A DNA stretch of 64,000 nt from positions 50,494 to 114,493 of the forward strand of contig NZ_JAAZWB010000075.1 in assembly GCF_012524115.1 (NCBI RefSeq), read 5' to 3'. This document shows positions 1 through 7,881 of the stretch, piece after piece (position 1 is the first letter of the stretch; each line of letters opens with the position of its first letter). This DNA comes from Bacillus sp. RO1. GTDB taxonomy: Bacteria > Bacillota > Bacilli > Bacillales > Bacillaceae_I. The position numbers and the translations under genes are program-made. Under the pieces are notes generated by a model. The model was not told where the DNA came from. It searched no databases and saw nothing but the letters and a program-made list of their open reading frames with translations.

Positions 1-349
1 TGAGTCTGTTAACACCACCTTCTTTTAGGAGACGGAGTTTATCCAAAGATAGATCACCAGGGTTGGCTTCGAATGTGTATTCCATTTCTGGTTTCACCGG
101 ATAATGCCTTCGAACCGATTCTAGCAAGTATGCAAGTTGTTTTTCATTTAGTGCGGTAGGCGTTCCCCCTCCGACAAAAATCGTCTGGAGTCCTGTTGCT
201 GGGTGTTTTTCTATCGTATTTTTCATTTCTGTATCCATATATGCCAAGTATTCATCAACCGGCTGGTTTTTTAGAAATACTTTGTTGAAATCACAATAGT
301 GGCAAATATGTTCACAAAAAGGGATATGGATATAGGCTGATTTAATCAT
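1..349 (-). CDS. hemW: Radical-SAM heme chaperone HemW (5' part; runs off the window)
   Basis: Only the first 116 codons are visible. The start is the ATG at 349. The N-terminus carries the radical-SAM signature C-X3-C-X2-C at Cys12, Cys16 and Cys19, followed by an aromatic residue and the GGGTPT glycine motif near residues 60-65, the usual layout of the coproporphyrinogen-dehydrogenase-like family. In Bacillus the gene directly downstream of lepA, long annotated as hemN, is hemW, a heme-binding chaperone rather than a true oxidase; position and family both fit. The C-terminal half that would separate HemN from HemW is outside the window. A terminator separates it from lepA, so it probably also has its own promoter. 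The heat-shock genes hrcA-grpE-dnaK would be expected next, out of view. Confidence 0.85.
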   Translation of the reverse strand, partial: MIKSAYIHIPFCEHICHYCDFNKVFLKNQPVDEYLAYMDTEMKNTIEKHPATGLQTIFVGGGTPTALNEKQLAYLLESVRRHYPVKPEMEYTFEANPGDLSLDKLRLLKEGGVNRL

Positions 350-411
350 AAGATCACACTTTCGTTTGTTTACTTCGTACCTTTTAGCATAACACATATG
401 ACGCATGTATG

Positions 412-445
412 AAAAAATACCGCAGAATGAGCTGCGGTATTTTTC
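412..445 (-). terminator. Intrinsic terminator after lepA
   Basis: A 10-bp perfect stem (AATACCGCAG with CTGCGGTATT) is followed on the minus strand by a run of T. It lies 4 bases past the lepA stop codon and ends the lepA transcript before hemW. Confidence 0.85.
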
Positions 446-448
446 TTA

Positions 449-2284
449 TTATTTTTTGTTGGCATTGTCGTCCATTTTCAAGACAGCCATAAATGCTTCT
501 TGCGGTACTTCTACGGAACCAACTTGCTTCATACGTTTTTTACCTTCTTTTTGCTTATCTAAAAGCTTACGTTTACGGGAGATATCTCCTCCGTAACATT
601 TTGCAAGAACGTTTTTACGCATCGCTTTAATGTTTGACCTTGCAACAACTTTCTGACCAATTGTCGCTTGGATTGGCACTTCGAATTGCTGCCTTGGAAT
701 AAGTTCTTTTAGCTTCTCTACAATGATTTTCCCGCGTTCATAAGCAGAATCACGGTGAACGATAAAGGAAAGGGCATCAACCTTCTCAGCATTAAGCAGG
801 ATGTCCATTTTAACAAGATGTGAAGGTTTGTATCCAATTAGTTCATAATCAAATGATGCATAACCTTTTGTATTGGATTTCAACGCATCGAAGAAATCAT
901 AAACAATTTCTGCTAATGGAATTTCATAAATAACACTCACGCGAATATCATCAAGATACTGCATATCAATGAAGTTTCCGCGCTTCTCCTGGCACAACTC
1001 CATAACTGCACCTACGTAATCATTTGGTACCATGATCGTAGCTTTTACGTAAGGCTCTTCTACTCGATCGATTGTCTGAGGATCAGGCATGTTAGACGGG
1101 TTGTCCACACGCAATTCTTCCCCATCAGTTAAATGTACATGATAGATAACGGAAGGAGCTGTTGTAATCAAATCAATATTGAATTCACGCTCAATACGCT
1201 CCTGGATGATTTCCATATGAAGCAATCCAAGGAATCCACAACGGAAACCGAAGCCTAAAGCTTGGGAAGTTTCCGGTTCATATTGAAGAGCAGAATCATT
1301 CAATTCCAGTTTTTCAAGTGCTTCACGTAAGTCGTTGAATTTTGCTGAATCAATTGGATATAGTCCACAGAACACCATTGGATTTAATTTACGATAACCT
1401 GGGAGTGGTTCTGTCGCTCTATTTTTCGCATGTGTGATCGTATCACCAACACGAGTATCCCCAACATTTTTGATGGAGGCAGACAGGAAACCAACATCTC
1501 CGACTGTCAGTTCATCTAGCTGGACGGCTTTCGGAGTAAACACTCCAACCTCATTTACTTCAAATTCTTTTCCTGTAGCCATCATTCGGATTTTATCGCC
1601 GACCTTAACAGTTCCTTCCACAATACGGATGTATGCTACCACCCCGCGGTATGGATCAAATAGACTGTCAAAAATCAATGCTTTTAACGGGGCATCCGGA
1701 TCACCTTGAGGGGCAGGGATTTTCTCCACTACTTGCTCTAGAATTTCACCAATTCCGATACCAGCTTTCGCACTTGCCAGAACTGCATCTGATGCATCAA
1801 GTCCGATAACATCCTCAATCTCTTGTCGCACTCTCTCTGGCTCGGCACTTGGAAGGTCAATTTTATTGATGACAGGCATAATCTCGAGTTCATTATCAAG
1901 TGCCAAATACACATTTGCTAATGTTTGAGCTTCAATTCCTTGTGCAGCATCCACAACAAGAACGGCTCCTTCACAGGCAGCCAAACTTCTGGAAACCTCA
2001 TAAGTGAAATCGACGTGTCCAGGCGTATCAATAAGATGGAAAATATATTCTTCGCCATCGTTTGCTTTATATCGTAATTGAACGGCATTCAATTTAATCG
2101 TAATCCCGCGTTCACGTTCAAGGTCCATGGAATCAAGCAATTGATTCTTCATTTCCCTTTGTGTCAATGCAGACGTTTTTTCTAAAATACGGTCTGCTAA
2201 TGTTGATTTCCCATGGTCAATATGGGCGATGATGGAAAAATTTCTAATCTTTGATTGTCGTTTTAACCGTTCTTCTCTGTTCAT
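449..2284 (-). CDS. lepA: Elongation factor 4 (LepA)
   Basis: A 611-residue translational GTPase that acts on the ribosome and is reported to affect elongation or 30S biogenesis under stress. The GTP-binding motifs are in order: G1 AHIDHGKST (residues 20-28), switch I RERGITI (57-63), G3 DTPGH (86-90) and G4 NKID near 140. The EF-4-specific C-terminal region is present, ending with the Lys/Arg-rich tail that binds ribosomal RNA. The ATG at 2284 was chosen because AGGAGTG lies a proper distance upstream; a longer GTG-initiated reading exists but has no ribosome site. Length matches the B. subtilis protein. It stands between the spore operon and hemW, as in B. subtilis. Confidence 0.97.
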   Translation of the reverse strand: MNREERLKRQSKIRNFSIIAHIDHGKSTLADRILEKTSALTQREMKNQLLDSMDLERERGITIKLNAVQLRYKANDGEEYIFHLIDTPGHVDFTYEVSRSLAACEGAVLVVDAAQGIEAQTLANVYLALDNELEIMPVINKIDLPSAEPERVRQEIEDVIGLDASDAVLASAKAGIGIGEILEQVVEKIPAPQGDPDAPLKALIFDSLFDPYRGVVAYIRIVEGTVKVGDKIRMMATGKEFEVNEVGVFTPKAVQLDELTVGDVGFLSASIKNVGDTRVGDTITHAKNRATEPLPGYRKLNPMVFCGLYPIDSAKFNDLREALEKLELNDSALQYEPETSQALGFGFRCGFLGLLHMEIIQERIEREFNIDLITTAPSVIYHVHLTDGEELRVDNPSNMPDPQTIDRVEEPYVKATIMVPNDYVGAVMELCQEKRGNFIDMQYLDDIRVSVIYEIPLAEIVYDFFDALKSNTKGYASFDYELIGYKPSHLVKMDILLNAEKVDALSFIVHRDSAYERGKIIVEKLKELIPRQQFEVPIQATIGQKVVARSNIKAMRKNVLAKCYGGDISRKRKLLDKQKEGKKRMKQVGSVEVPQEAFMAVLKMDDNANKK

Positions 2285-2393
2285 TATCTGTTTCACTCCT
2301 ACACTTTCGGCAACGTACACTATTTCTGATTATATCAATACGGACAAGAAGATTCAATGAAATTTGAAGGGTTTGGGTTTTCAGAGATAAAAA

Positions 2394-2428
2394 GATGCTT
2401 CCACCTCGGAGAAAATGGTGGAAGCATC
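2394..2428 (-). terminator. Intrinsic terminator after yqxA
   Basis: A 12-bp perfect inverted repeat (GATGCTTCCACC with GGTGGAAGCATC) is followed on the minus strand by TTTTT. It closes the gpr/spoIIP/yqxA group. Confidence 0.88.
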
Positions 2429-2438
2429 ACTTTTTATA

Positions 2439-2789
2439 TCATCCTGTTTTCTCTTCGACGGTGTCTTGGACTTTGTTAAAGAGTCCGCTCATTATTCCAG
2501 AGACTCCGTCTGCTAACTTTTTGCCGGCAGATGAGAAGACATTGTAGGCTTTTATACCTTCTAACTTTTCTTGTTTTTCTTTCATATCTTGGGTGTCTAG
2601 TTGACGACCCAGGATTGTTCCATTATATCCTTCAGCGGTTTCGGCTACATGAAATACTTCTTCTTGAAAGGCCGGATCATCGTATCCCTTCATCTTCCGC
2701 ATCCCGTCATTTGCCTGTTGCATTCCCAAAAGCACTCCAAGAAATAACACCAGGGAAATGAATAAACATTTTACCATAAACCTCTTCAT
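2439..2789 (-). CDS. yqxA: DUF3679 protein YqxA
   Basis: A 116-residue protein with one hydrophobic segment near the N-terminus (about residues 7-24) and a hydrophilic remainder, so it is probably anchored in the membrane with its tail outside. It corresponds to YqxA, found directly downstream of spoIIP in B. subtilis and of unknown function. It starts 25 bases after the spoIIP stop and shares its terminator, which points to expression during sporulation. The assignment rests on synteny and general character; there is no catalytic motif. Confidence 0.8.
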   Translation of the reverse strand: MKRFMVKCLFISLVLFLGVLLGMQQANDGMRKMKGYDDPAFQEEVFHVAETAEGYNGTILGRQLDTQDMKEKQEKLEGIKAYNVFSSAGKKLADGVSGIMSGLFNKVQDTVEEKTG

Positions 2790-2814
2790 CGTACTTTCAG
2801 CTCCTTACTATTTA

Positions 2815-4002
2815 TCATTGGGCGTCCCCTTCAGGTGTACCGTCTACTTTTTCTGCTTGCCAGTAAATTTCACCGAATACATCTGCAAAAATCTCAAGGG
2901 TTCGGTTCATCTCTTCAAACGTATTATCGACTCCCCCAACCTCTATCAACATGGAATTAGGAGAAAGGTCTTGATTATATATGCCATTACGAGTTTCGAC
3001 AGCTGGTGGGACAAATATACCCTTACTTAAACCTGGGTACAGCTTCTCCAATTTATTATGAATCTGCTCAGCCAAGTATTGGTTCTTTTCATAGTTTTGA
3101 TTTTTCTTTCCTATTACAAAATACAACCGAGCATGTGGAACACCGTTAATGTCCATCGTTGTACTTTTTCTTCTACCCGAATCTCGGTGAATATCAATCA
3201 GGTAATTCAGGTCTTGGTTGCCGGCCATGGCCTCTTCCACAATTGGTCGTGTCACATCATAGGATTGTCCATACACCCATCCTCTATTTTTCAACGCCAA
3301 CGCTGTATCGGTTGTATCTATGTCTGTCCCAATTCCACGCTGAATCAATTCCTCTTGAAGTTTTTTGCCCAGCCTTGTCACATTTACTTCAGGGTGACTT
3401 GCAGCATTTGGACTTGTCACACCTTCTAAGTATGGCAAAAATGATTCCCTCGAGTGAGAGTGATAGATAAATACAGTTCGCTTATCTCCAGTTGTCTGTG
3501 CTGGGGGAGGAGTATCTTCCCCTTCTTCTTCTTCTACTTCAATGATGGAAGCTTGTCTCTCCTCAAGCAACACTTCCATAGGAGGGGATGATTCCACCGG
3601 CATATCAGTATAATTGACACCTGACCCTGCAACTAGAATTTCTCCATCATAATGCGCAAAACCTGGGATTTCATTACGAATAAGACTGCGTGGGTCATCT
3701 AAGTTGAGACTTGTCGTAAGCTCAAACAAGGCGGAAGCGTAGTTTGGCGCCTTTGCTTCACTTGAAAGTCCTTGCGTAAAATAGGCATTAGTATACCCGA
3801 ATATATGTAACAGCGACTCCCCCGAGAATCGTTTGGAGAACTCATGAATGGAGCTTGAGCTGACTCGATATTCTGGTTTTAGAGAGGTCATGACACCGGA
3901 TACCGCAAATAAGAGAATAAATCCTAAGATCACTGCTACGACTGATTTCTTTAAGCTTGTCCCATTTAATATGACGATGCGTGAGGACCGGTAGCCCTTC
4001 AT
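2815..4002 (-). CDS. spoIIP: Stage II sporulation protein P, peptidoglycan amidase
   Basis: A 395-residue membrane-anchored N-acetylmuramoyl-L-alanine amidase and endopeptidase that, with SpoIID and SpoIIM, thins septal and peripheral peptidoglycan during engulfment. A transmembrane helix spans about residues 20-38, followed by an extracytoplasmic linker with an acidic, proline-containing stretch (about 155-170) and then the catalytic domain. The zinc/catalytic signature is visible as FIYHSHSRESF (His181, His183, Glu186), with a further DIHRD motif near 272-276 and an EVGG motif near 361. The start is the ATG at 4002. It lies downstream of gpr with no clear terminator between, as in B. subtilis. 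Confidence 0.96.
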   Translation of the reverse strand: MKGYRSSRIVILNGTSLKKSVVAVILGFILLFAVSGVMTSLKPEYRVSSSSIHEFSKRFSGESLLHIFGYTNAYFTQGLSSEAKAPNYASALFELTTSLNLDDPRSLIRNEIPGFAHYDGEILVAGSGVNYTDMPVESSPPMEVLLEERQASIIEVEEEEGEDTPPPAQTTGDKRTVFIYHSHSRESFLPYLEGVTSPNAASHPEVNVTRLGKKLQEELIQRGIGTDIDTTDTALALKNRGWVYGQSYDVTRPIVEEAMAGNQDLNYLIDIHRDSGRRKSTTMDINGVPHARLYFVIGKKNQNYEKNQYLAEQIHNKLEKLYPGLSKGIFVPPAVETRNGIYNQDLSPNSMLIEVGGVDNTFEEMNRTLEIFADVFGEIYWQAEKVDGTPEGDAQ

Positions 4003-4072
4003 TTTCTCACCCTTTCACATACTTCTTGCTACTATGTGTATGCGAAAAGGGAGAAAAGTAGAACTATGCTGC

Positions 4073-5260
4073 TTAGTGAGTATATGCGTCTACATTATCT
4101 TGATTCACATGGTAATGCAGAGCAGCGTTTAACCCTTCTGCAATGACATTTGCCATATCTTCTATAAAATCATCCACTTCTTTTGGGGTTACCATCAAAT
4201 TATGACCCAGCGGCGAGAGAACCTCGTGGATCAATCTCCGCTTCTCCTCTTCTTCAAGTGTCCCCACAATTCCAAGGAAATTCTTTCGATGTTCTTCACC
4301 TGGAAGGTCCTCTTCGGTAAGCTTCCTTTTTTCTCCAAACGTCATACCGGCAGGAGCAAGGGACCTGGAAGGACTATCTCCTTCTTTCATCTCTTTGCCG
4401 AAGTGCTTCAAAATGAAATCAATCGTATCACTGGCCATTGATACAGCATCCACTACAGTCGGAATACCAATAGCAATTACCGGAATTCCAAGCGTCTCCA
4501 AACTGAGTTCTTTACGTTTGTTACCAACACCGGATCCCGGATGAATGCCGGAATCGGAAATCTGGATAGTTGCATTCACACGCTCAATCGATCGCGCTGC
4601 CAATGCATCAATGGCAATGACAAAATCAGGTTTCGTCTTTTCTACCACACCGACAATAATGTCACTCGTTTCAATTCCAGTAATCCCCATCACACCAGGG
4701 ATTATCGCACTTACCGGCCTAAATCCATCTTGAACTGATTCTGGCTGCAGTTTAAAAAGATGTCTTGTAATTAACAGGTTTTCACAAACTAAAGGACCAA
4801 GTGCATCGGGCGTCACATTTGAATTCCCAAGCCCCACTACTAGACAGGTTGCATCCTTAGAGATATTAAGCGAGTTTAAGAATGCACTAAATTCTTTAGC
4901 AAAAACTGCTTCTACCTTTTTTTGAAGGTCACTGTCCTTCTGGCGAATCCCCGTTGTTTCAAGCGTGAGATAATTTCCTGGTTTCTTACCAGTCATCTCT
5001 GCCCCTTTATCAGATATAGTGACAGTGGTAATATTAACTCCATCTGTTTGCCTTTCCTTTACCACTACACCCTCAATAGATGAAACTGGTTGTGATGTTT
5101 GATTGCTTTCGTTTGTTTCATTTTGATTTTGCTGGTTCTGGTTTTTCCCATTTTGACGGTTTTGTTTTTCAATCGCCATCTGATTGGCTTCAATTGCCAA
5201 ATCGGTTCTTACTTCGTATTTACTTAAATCCAAAGGTTGTTGCGATTTTGGTTGAGTCAT
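4073..5260 (-). CDS. gpr: Germination protease Gpr, with an Asn/Gln-rich insert
   Basis: A 395-residue zymogen of the spore protease that degrades small acid-soluble proteins at germination. The propeptide segment contains [10 protein letters not shown] (residues 15-24), closely matching the autoprocessing region of Bacillus Gpr, and the core is well conserved. B. subtilis Gpr is 368 residues as I recall it. The excess is an almost pure Asn/Gln/Lys/Glu/Ser stretch at about residues 32-58, just after the processing site. The start is the ATG at 5260, preceded by GGAGGCG. Expression in the forespore under SigG is expected from the family; I did not pin its promoter. rpsT runs divergently from it. 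Confidence 0.95.
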   Translation of the reverse strand: MTQPKSQQPLDLSKYEVRTDLAIEANQMAIEKQNRQNGKNQNQQNQNETNESNQTSQPVSSIEGVVVKERQTDGVNITTVTISDKGAEMTGKKPGNYLTLETTGIRQKDSDLQKKVEAVFAKEFSAFLNSLNISKDATCLVVGLGNSNVTPDALGPLVCENLLITRHLFKLQPESVQDGFRPVSAIIPGVMGITGIETSDIIVGVVEKTKPDFVIAIDALAARSIERVNATIQISDSGIHPGSGVGNKRKELSLETLGIPVIAIGIPTVVDAVSMASDTIDFILKHFGKEMKEGDSPSRSLAPAGMTFGEKRKLTEEDLPGEEHRKNFLGIVGTLEEEEKRRLIHEVLSPLGHNLMVTPKEVDDFIEDMANVIAEGLNAALHYHVNQDNVDAYTH

Positions 5261-5376
5261 TGATGCACGCCTCCAGCATTGCCAAATTTTAGTTTTATTT
5301 TGACCTTACATTCTTTTTTCATGCATAGGAAAACCCTTGTAATTAACATTCAAGAAAATTCCCTTGACTCCCTATT

Positions 5377-5406
5377 GCATAATCATTATGGATTTGATAA
5401 AATATC
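5377..5406 (+). promoter_or_regulatory. Possible rpsT promoter
   Basis: TTGCAT is separated by 17 bases from TAAAAT (5 of 6 matches to the SigA -10 box), about 75 bases before the rpsT start. The -35 match is weak, so this is only a candidate. Confidence 0.35.
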
Positions 5407-5478
5407 ACTTGTTCTCATAAGTAAAGAAATGTCGAGTTTATATAATCTCGATCGTCGAATTGTATGGAGGTGAAAGAT

Positions 5479-5745
5479 ATGCCAAACATTAAATCTGCTA
5501 TCAAACGTGTGAAAACTAACGATGCACGTCGTGCTCATAACGCTACTATCAAGTCTTCTATGCGTACTGCTGTGAAGAAAGTAGAAGCTTTTGTTGCTAA
5601 CAACGATGTTGAAGGTGCAAAAACTGCTTACCTAGAAGCTGCTAAACGTTTAGACAAAGCTGCGCAAAACGGTATCATCCACAAAAATGCAGCAAACCGT
5701 CAAAAATCTCGCCTAGCGAAAAAAGTAAACGGAGCTACTGCATAA
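5479..5745 (+). CDS. rpsT: 30S ribosomal protein S20
   Basis: An 88-residue basic, Ala/Lys-rich helical protein that binds 16S rRNA early in 30S assembly. The N-terminus reads [14 protein letters not shown], the standard S20 opening, and the alternation of Arg/Lys and Ala helices continues to the end. The ATG at 5479 is preceded by the strong site GGAGGTGA at 5466-5473; a longer frame upstream only includes this site. It is read alone on the plus strand between gpr and holA, the order seen in B. subtilis, and has its own terminator. Confidence 0.98.
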   Translation: MPNIKSAIKRVKTNDARRAHNATIKSSMRTAVKKVEAFVANNDVEGAKTAYLEAAKRLDKAAQNGIIHKNAANRQKSRLAKKVNGATA

Positions 5746-5751
5746 TAAAAG

Positions 5752-5777
5752 GGCGATCCGGACGGGTCGTTTTTTTA
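5752..5777 (+). terminator. rpsT terminator
   Basis: A short GC stem (CGATCC with GGGTCG, one G-U pair, 4-base loop) is followed by a run of T, seven bases past the rpsT stop. Confidence 0.8.
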
Positions 5778-5784
5778 TTTTTTG

Positions 5785-5811
5785 TCCTTTGGGGGTCAGA
5801 CCCCCAAAGGA
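5785..5811. repeat. Perfect 27-base palindrome, GGGGGTC core, copy 1
   Basis: A 13-bp perfect stem (TCCTTTGGGGGTC and its complement around one A) is followed by seven T on the plus strand. It would act as a second, very strong terminator behind rpsT. The same GGGGGTC-A-GACCCCC core recurs at 21498-21512, so it belongs to a dispersed palindrome family. Confidence 0.8.
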
Positions 5812-5881
5812 TTTTTTTGATTTATGTCGAATACCTTATGATACTGTGGTTTTCTGCTTTGCCAGGTGGTGAGAAGTCCAA

Positions 5882-6091
5882 ATGTCCGAAGATTTTTGGT
5901 TTTTGACCGAAGTTTCCGTGAAGTTGGCCGAAGTTTTTGCAAAGTTGACCGAAGATTGGAGCTATTTGACCGAACCAATTTTATAATTGGCCCAACAAAC
6001 ATTAATCTTGACCGAACAAGGTGGTGTAAATGTCCGAACCCCCTTAGAAATAGCTAAATGGTTGACCGAACCAACGAAAAAGTTGTCCGAA
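5882..6091. repeat. 21-bp iteron array, core TTGACCGAA
   Basis: The 9-base core TTGACCGAA, with T/G variants at positions 1 and 4-5, begins at 5882, 5903, 5924, 5945, 5966, 5987 (degenerate, TTGGCCCAA) and 6008: exactly 21 bp apart. Further copies begin at 6030, 6062 and 6083. The bases between cores are not conserved. Because 21 bp is seven codons, both strands show short open frames with heptad-like repeats, but none has a convincing ribosome site. The array fills most of the gap between rpsT and holA; no gene is seen here. Confidence 0.85.
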
Positions 6092-6204
6092 CACTTTCGA
6101 AGAAGCTCAAAATGACCAAGAAACTACCCTTTTTTGTTAAATAACTTCCCTCAACACTCCAATTCCGAATAGCACTATTCACAATACCCCTTAACAACAA
6201 AAAA

Positions 6205-6230
6205 CCACCGAACACTTAATTGTTCGGCGG
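6205..6230 (-). terminator. holA terminator
   Basis: A 10-bp stem with one G-U pair around a 6-base loop (TGTTCGGCGG with CCACCGAACA) is followed on the minus strand by TTTTTTG, about 28 bases past the holA stop. Confidence 0.85.
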
Positions 6231-6258
6231 CTAGAACGCGTCTTCTTATTCAATTAGT

Positions 6259-7284
6259 TCATTTCACCGGTGCAAGTTTAATCAGCAGCATCTCCATCGC
6301 CAGCTGTTTATCTATTTTCCCACTCTTCATTAAATAGTCAGCCTCGGCAAGATCCTCCACCATTTTCATCAATTCCGATCGTTCAAAGAATCGACCCTGC
6401 TGGGATGCAAGCTTAACACGGTAGGGATGCACCCTTAAAATCCCAGCCATCTTTTGCTGACTATAGCCCTGTTCACTCAAATCTTTCACTTGATACAACA
6501 AGCGGAACTGATTGGCAATCAAAGCGTGTAATTTGATCGGCTCTTCATTGTTGCGCACTAAATCATAAAACAGCTCCAATGCTTCGTCCACTCGCCTATG
6601 TACCATTTTTTCAATCAGTTCAAAAACCGAATGTTCAATGGACTTCGCCGCCAACAACTTCACAGTATCAACTGAAATTTCCGGTTCCGAAACGCCAATA
6701 TACATCGCCATTTTATTGATTTCCTGTGACAGAACAGAAAGATTGACACCAGCGATTTTCAACAGTTCTTCGGTAGCCGCATCACTTAAATCTGCTCCGT
6801 TTTGCATAGCCTTTTCTTTCATCCACGCTTTCAGATCTCGCTCTCCTAAAGGCTGGACTTCTATGACCTCGGCCAGTTTTTTCAACTGTTTCACTATCTT
6901 CTTCCGCTCATCCAACTTCTCATAAGAGGCCTGAATAACAAATATTGTATAAGGTGCAGCTTCTTGTATGTATGCAAGAAATCGGTCTGTATTATGCTCG
7001 ACTTTACTTTTACTTTTTTCCGCAGTCAGAAAGAATGGATTCGATAAAACCACCACTCTTCTTTCTCCCATGAAAGGCAAGGTTTCTGCATCTTCAATAG
7101 CCACATCCACTGGTTGTTCTTCCATATCATAAAAAGAAAGATTAAAGTCATGCTCTTCCACGCTTAGTGCATGCTCTATAATGGAGTCTCTAATTTCTTT
7201 CATTAAGAATGTTTCCGTTCCCAATAATAAGTATATTGGCGCAAAGTGTTTGGCCTTTATCTTTTTCAATGCTTCAATTCCCAT
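6259..7284 (-). CDS. holA: DNA polymerase III delta subunit (YqeN)
   Basis: A 341-residue clamp-loader subunit that opens the DnaN sliding clamp. The N-terminus (GIEALKKIKAKHFAPIYLL, then LGTETFLMKEI) is typical of the HolA/YqeN N-terminal domain, and the helical C-terminal collar domain follows, containing the conserved basic FRLLYQVKDL-type segment around residue 255. Length fits the family. The ATG at 7284 is used. The gene stands alone with its own terminator between rpsT and yqzM, the B. subtilis arrangement. Confidence 0.93.
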   Translation of the reverse strand: MGIEALKKIKAKHFAPIYLLLGTETFLMKEIRDSIIEHALSVEEHDFNLSFYDMEEQPVDVAIEDAETLPFMGERRVVVLSNPFFLTAEKSKSKVEHNTDRFLAYIQEAAPYTIFVIQASYEKLDERKKIVKQLKKLAEVIEVQPLGERDLKAWMKEKAMQNGADLSDAATEELLKIAGVNLSVLSQEINKMAMYIGVSEPEISVDTVKLLAAKSIEHSVFELIEKMVHRRVDEALELFYDLVRNNEEPIKLHALIANQFRLLYQVKDLSEQGYSQQKMAGILRVHPYRVKLASQQGRFFERSELMKMVEDLAEADYLMKSGKIDKQLAMEMLLIKLAPVK

Positions 7285-7607
7285 TTGTTTGCTCCCGTCA
7301 TCTATTTCTATGTACCCTTATCGTACATGAGAATTATGTAGATTGACAAGCATCAGAGCCTTAGCAAAATGCAAAGGAGACTAGTTCTCACCTACAAAGA
7401 ACTAATCTCCATTTTATATAAACGTTAACGATGCAAGCCCCAGGTAACTCGCCCGTCAACGATTGCCCCGTTTTGGGTGTAATACTATGTTCTCCCCTAA
7501 ATTGCGAACTATTTGTGACAACTCTTGTCAATGGAGGAAAAGCAAAAATGTCTGGTGGATTTTTTTTGCCGTATAGCTTATACTAATGTGTGATAGGAGG
7601 GATACTT
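7285..7607. other. Gene-free stretch with one hairpin
   Basis: No credible gene is seen. The only clear structure is a 13-bp inverted repeat at 7377-7411 (GGAGACTAGTTCT with AGAACTAATCTCC, one mismatch) followed on the plus strand by ATTTT; it could stop transcription in either direction between the holA and yqzM promoters. Confidence 0.5.
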
Positions 7608-7742
7608 ATGAACGAATTTGAGAAAAGCGTCCAAAGTAAACGAAACGATGCAGTTGATTCTGGTGTCGGTTTTATCGTATCCTTCGGTTTTTTCGCAACA
7701 ATCTTTGCAATGGCAACATTGATTCAGTACCTAGGATCTTAA
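7608..7742 (+). CDS. yqzM: Small membrane protein YqzM
   Basis: A 44-residue protein beginning MNEFEKSVQSKRNDAVDS, followed by one hydrophobic helix (about residues 20-42). The sequence and length correspond to B. subtilis YqzM, a short protein of unknown function encoded between comEC and holA. The ribosome site AGGAGGG lies seven bases before the ATG at 7608. It is on the plus strand, convergent with comEC, and is followed by a shared terminator. Confidence 0.88.
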   Translation: MNEFEKSVQSKRNDAVDSGVGFIVSFGFFATIFAMATLIQYLGS

Positions 7743-7828
7743 TGACGGCATAACGATACATACCGTCGTGATTCTTTTCCAAAGCCAGTTGTGAAAAGAA
7801 TGAGGATAACTCAAAAGCTTCGCTATAA

Positions 7829-7860
7829 AAGAGACTGCGTCTAACATGGTGCAGTCTCTT
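7829..7860. terminator. Bidirectional terminator between yqzM and comEC
   Basis: A 10-bp perfect stem (AAGAGACTGC with GCAGTCTCTT) has T-rich tails on both strands and serves the two convergent genes. Confidence 0.85.
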
Positions 7861-7881
7861 TTTCATTTTTGATACTGTATC

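Noticed and set aside
1..349. True oxygen-independent coproporphyrinogen oxidase HemN
   Set aside because: Position next to lepA and the short N-terminus before the first Cys favour HemW; the diagnostic C-terminus is out of view.
5796..6002. A 68-codon minus-strand frame with a seven-residue LR-S pattern
   Set aside because: The heptads follow from the 21-bp DNA period; both strands show such frames and none has a ribosome site.
5882..6091. 21-bp iterons considered as a replication origin or plasmid iterons
   Set aside because: No replication initiator or partition gene is nearby, and the locus is chromosomal housekeeping sequence.
7672..7866. A 64-codon minus-strand frame over yqzM
   Set aside because: Overlaps yqzM and the bidirectional terminator; no ribosome site.
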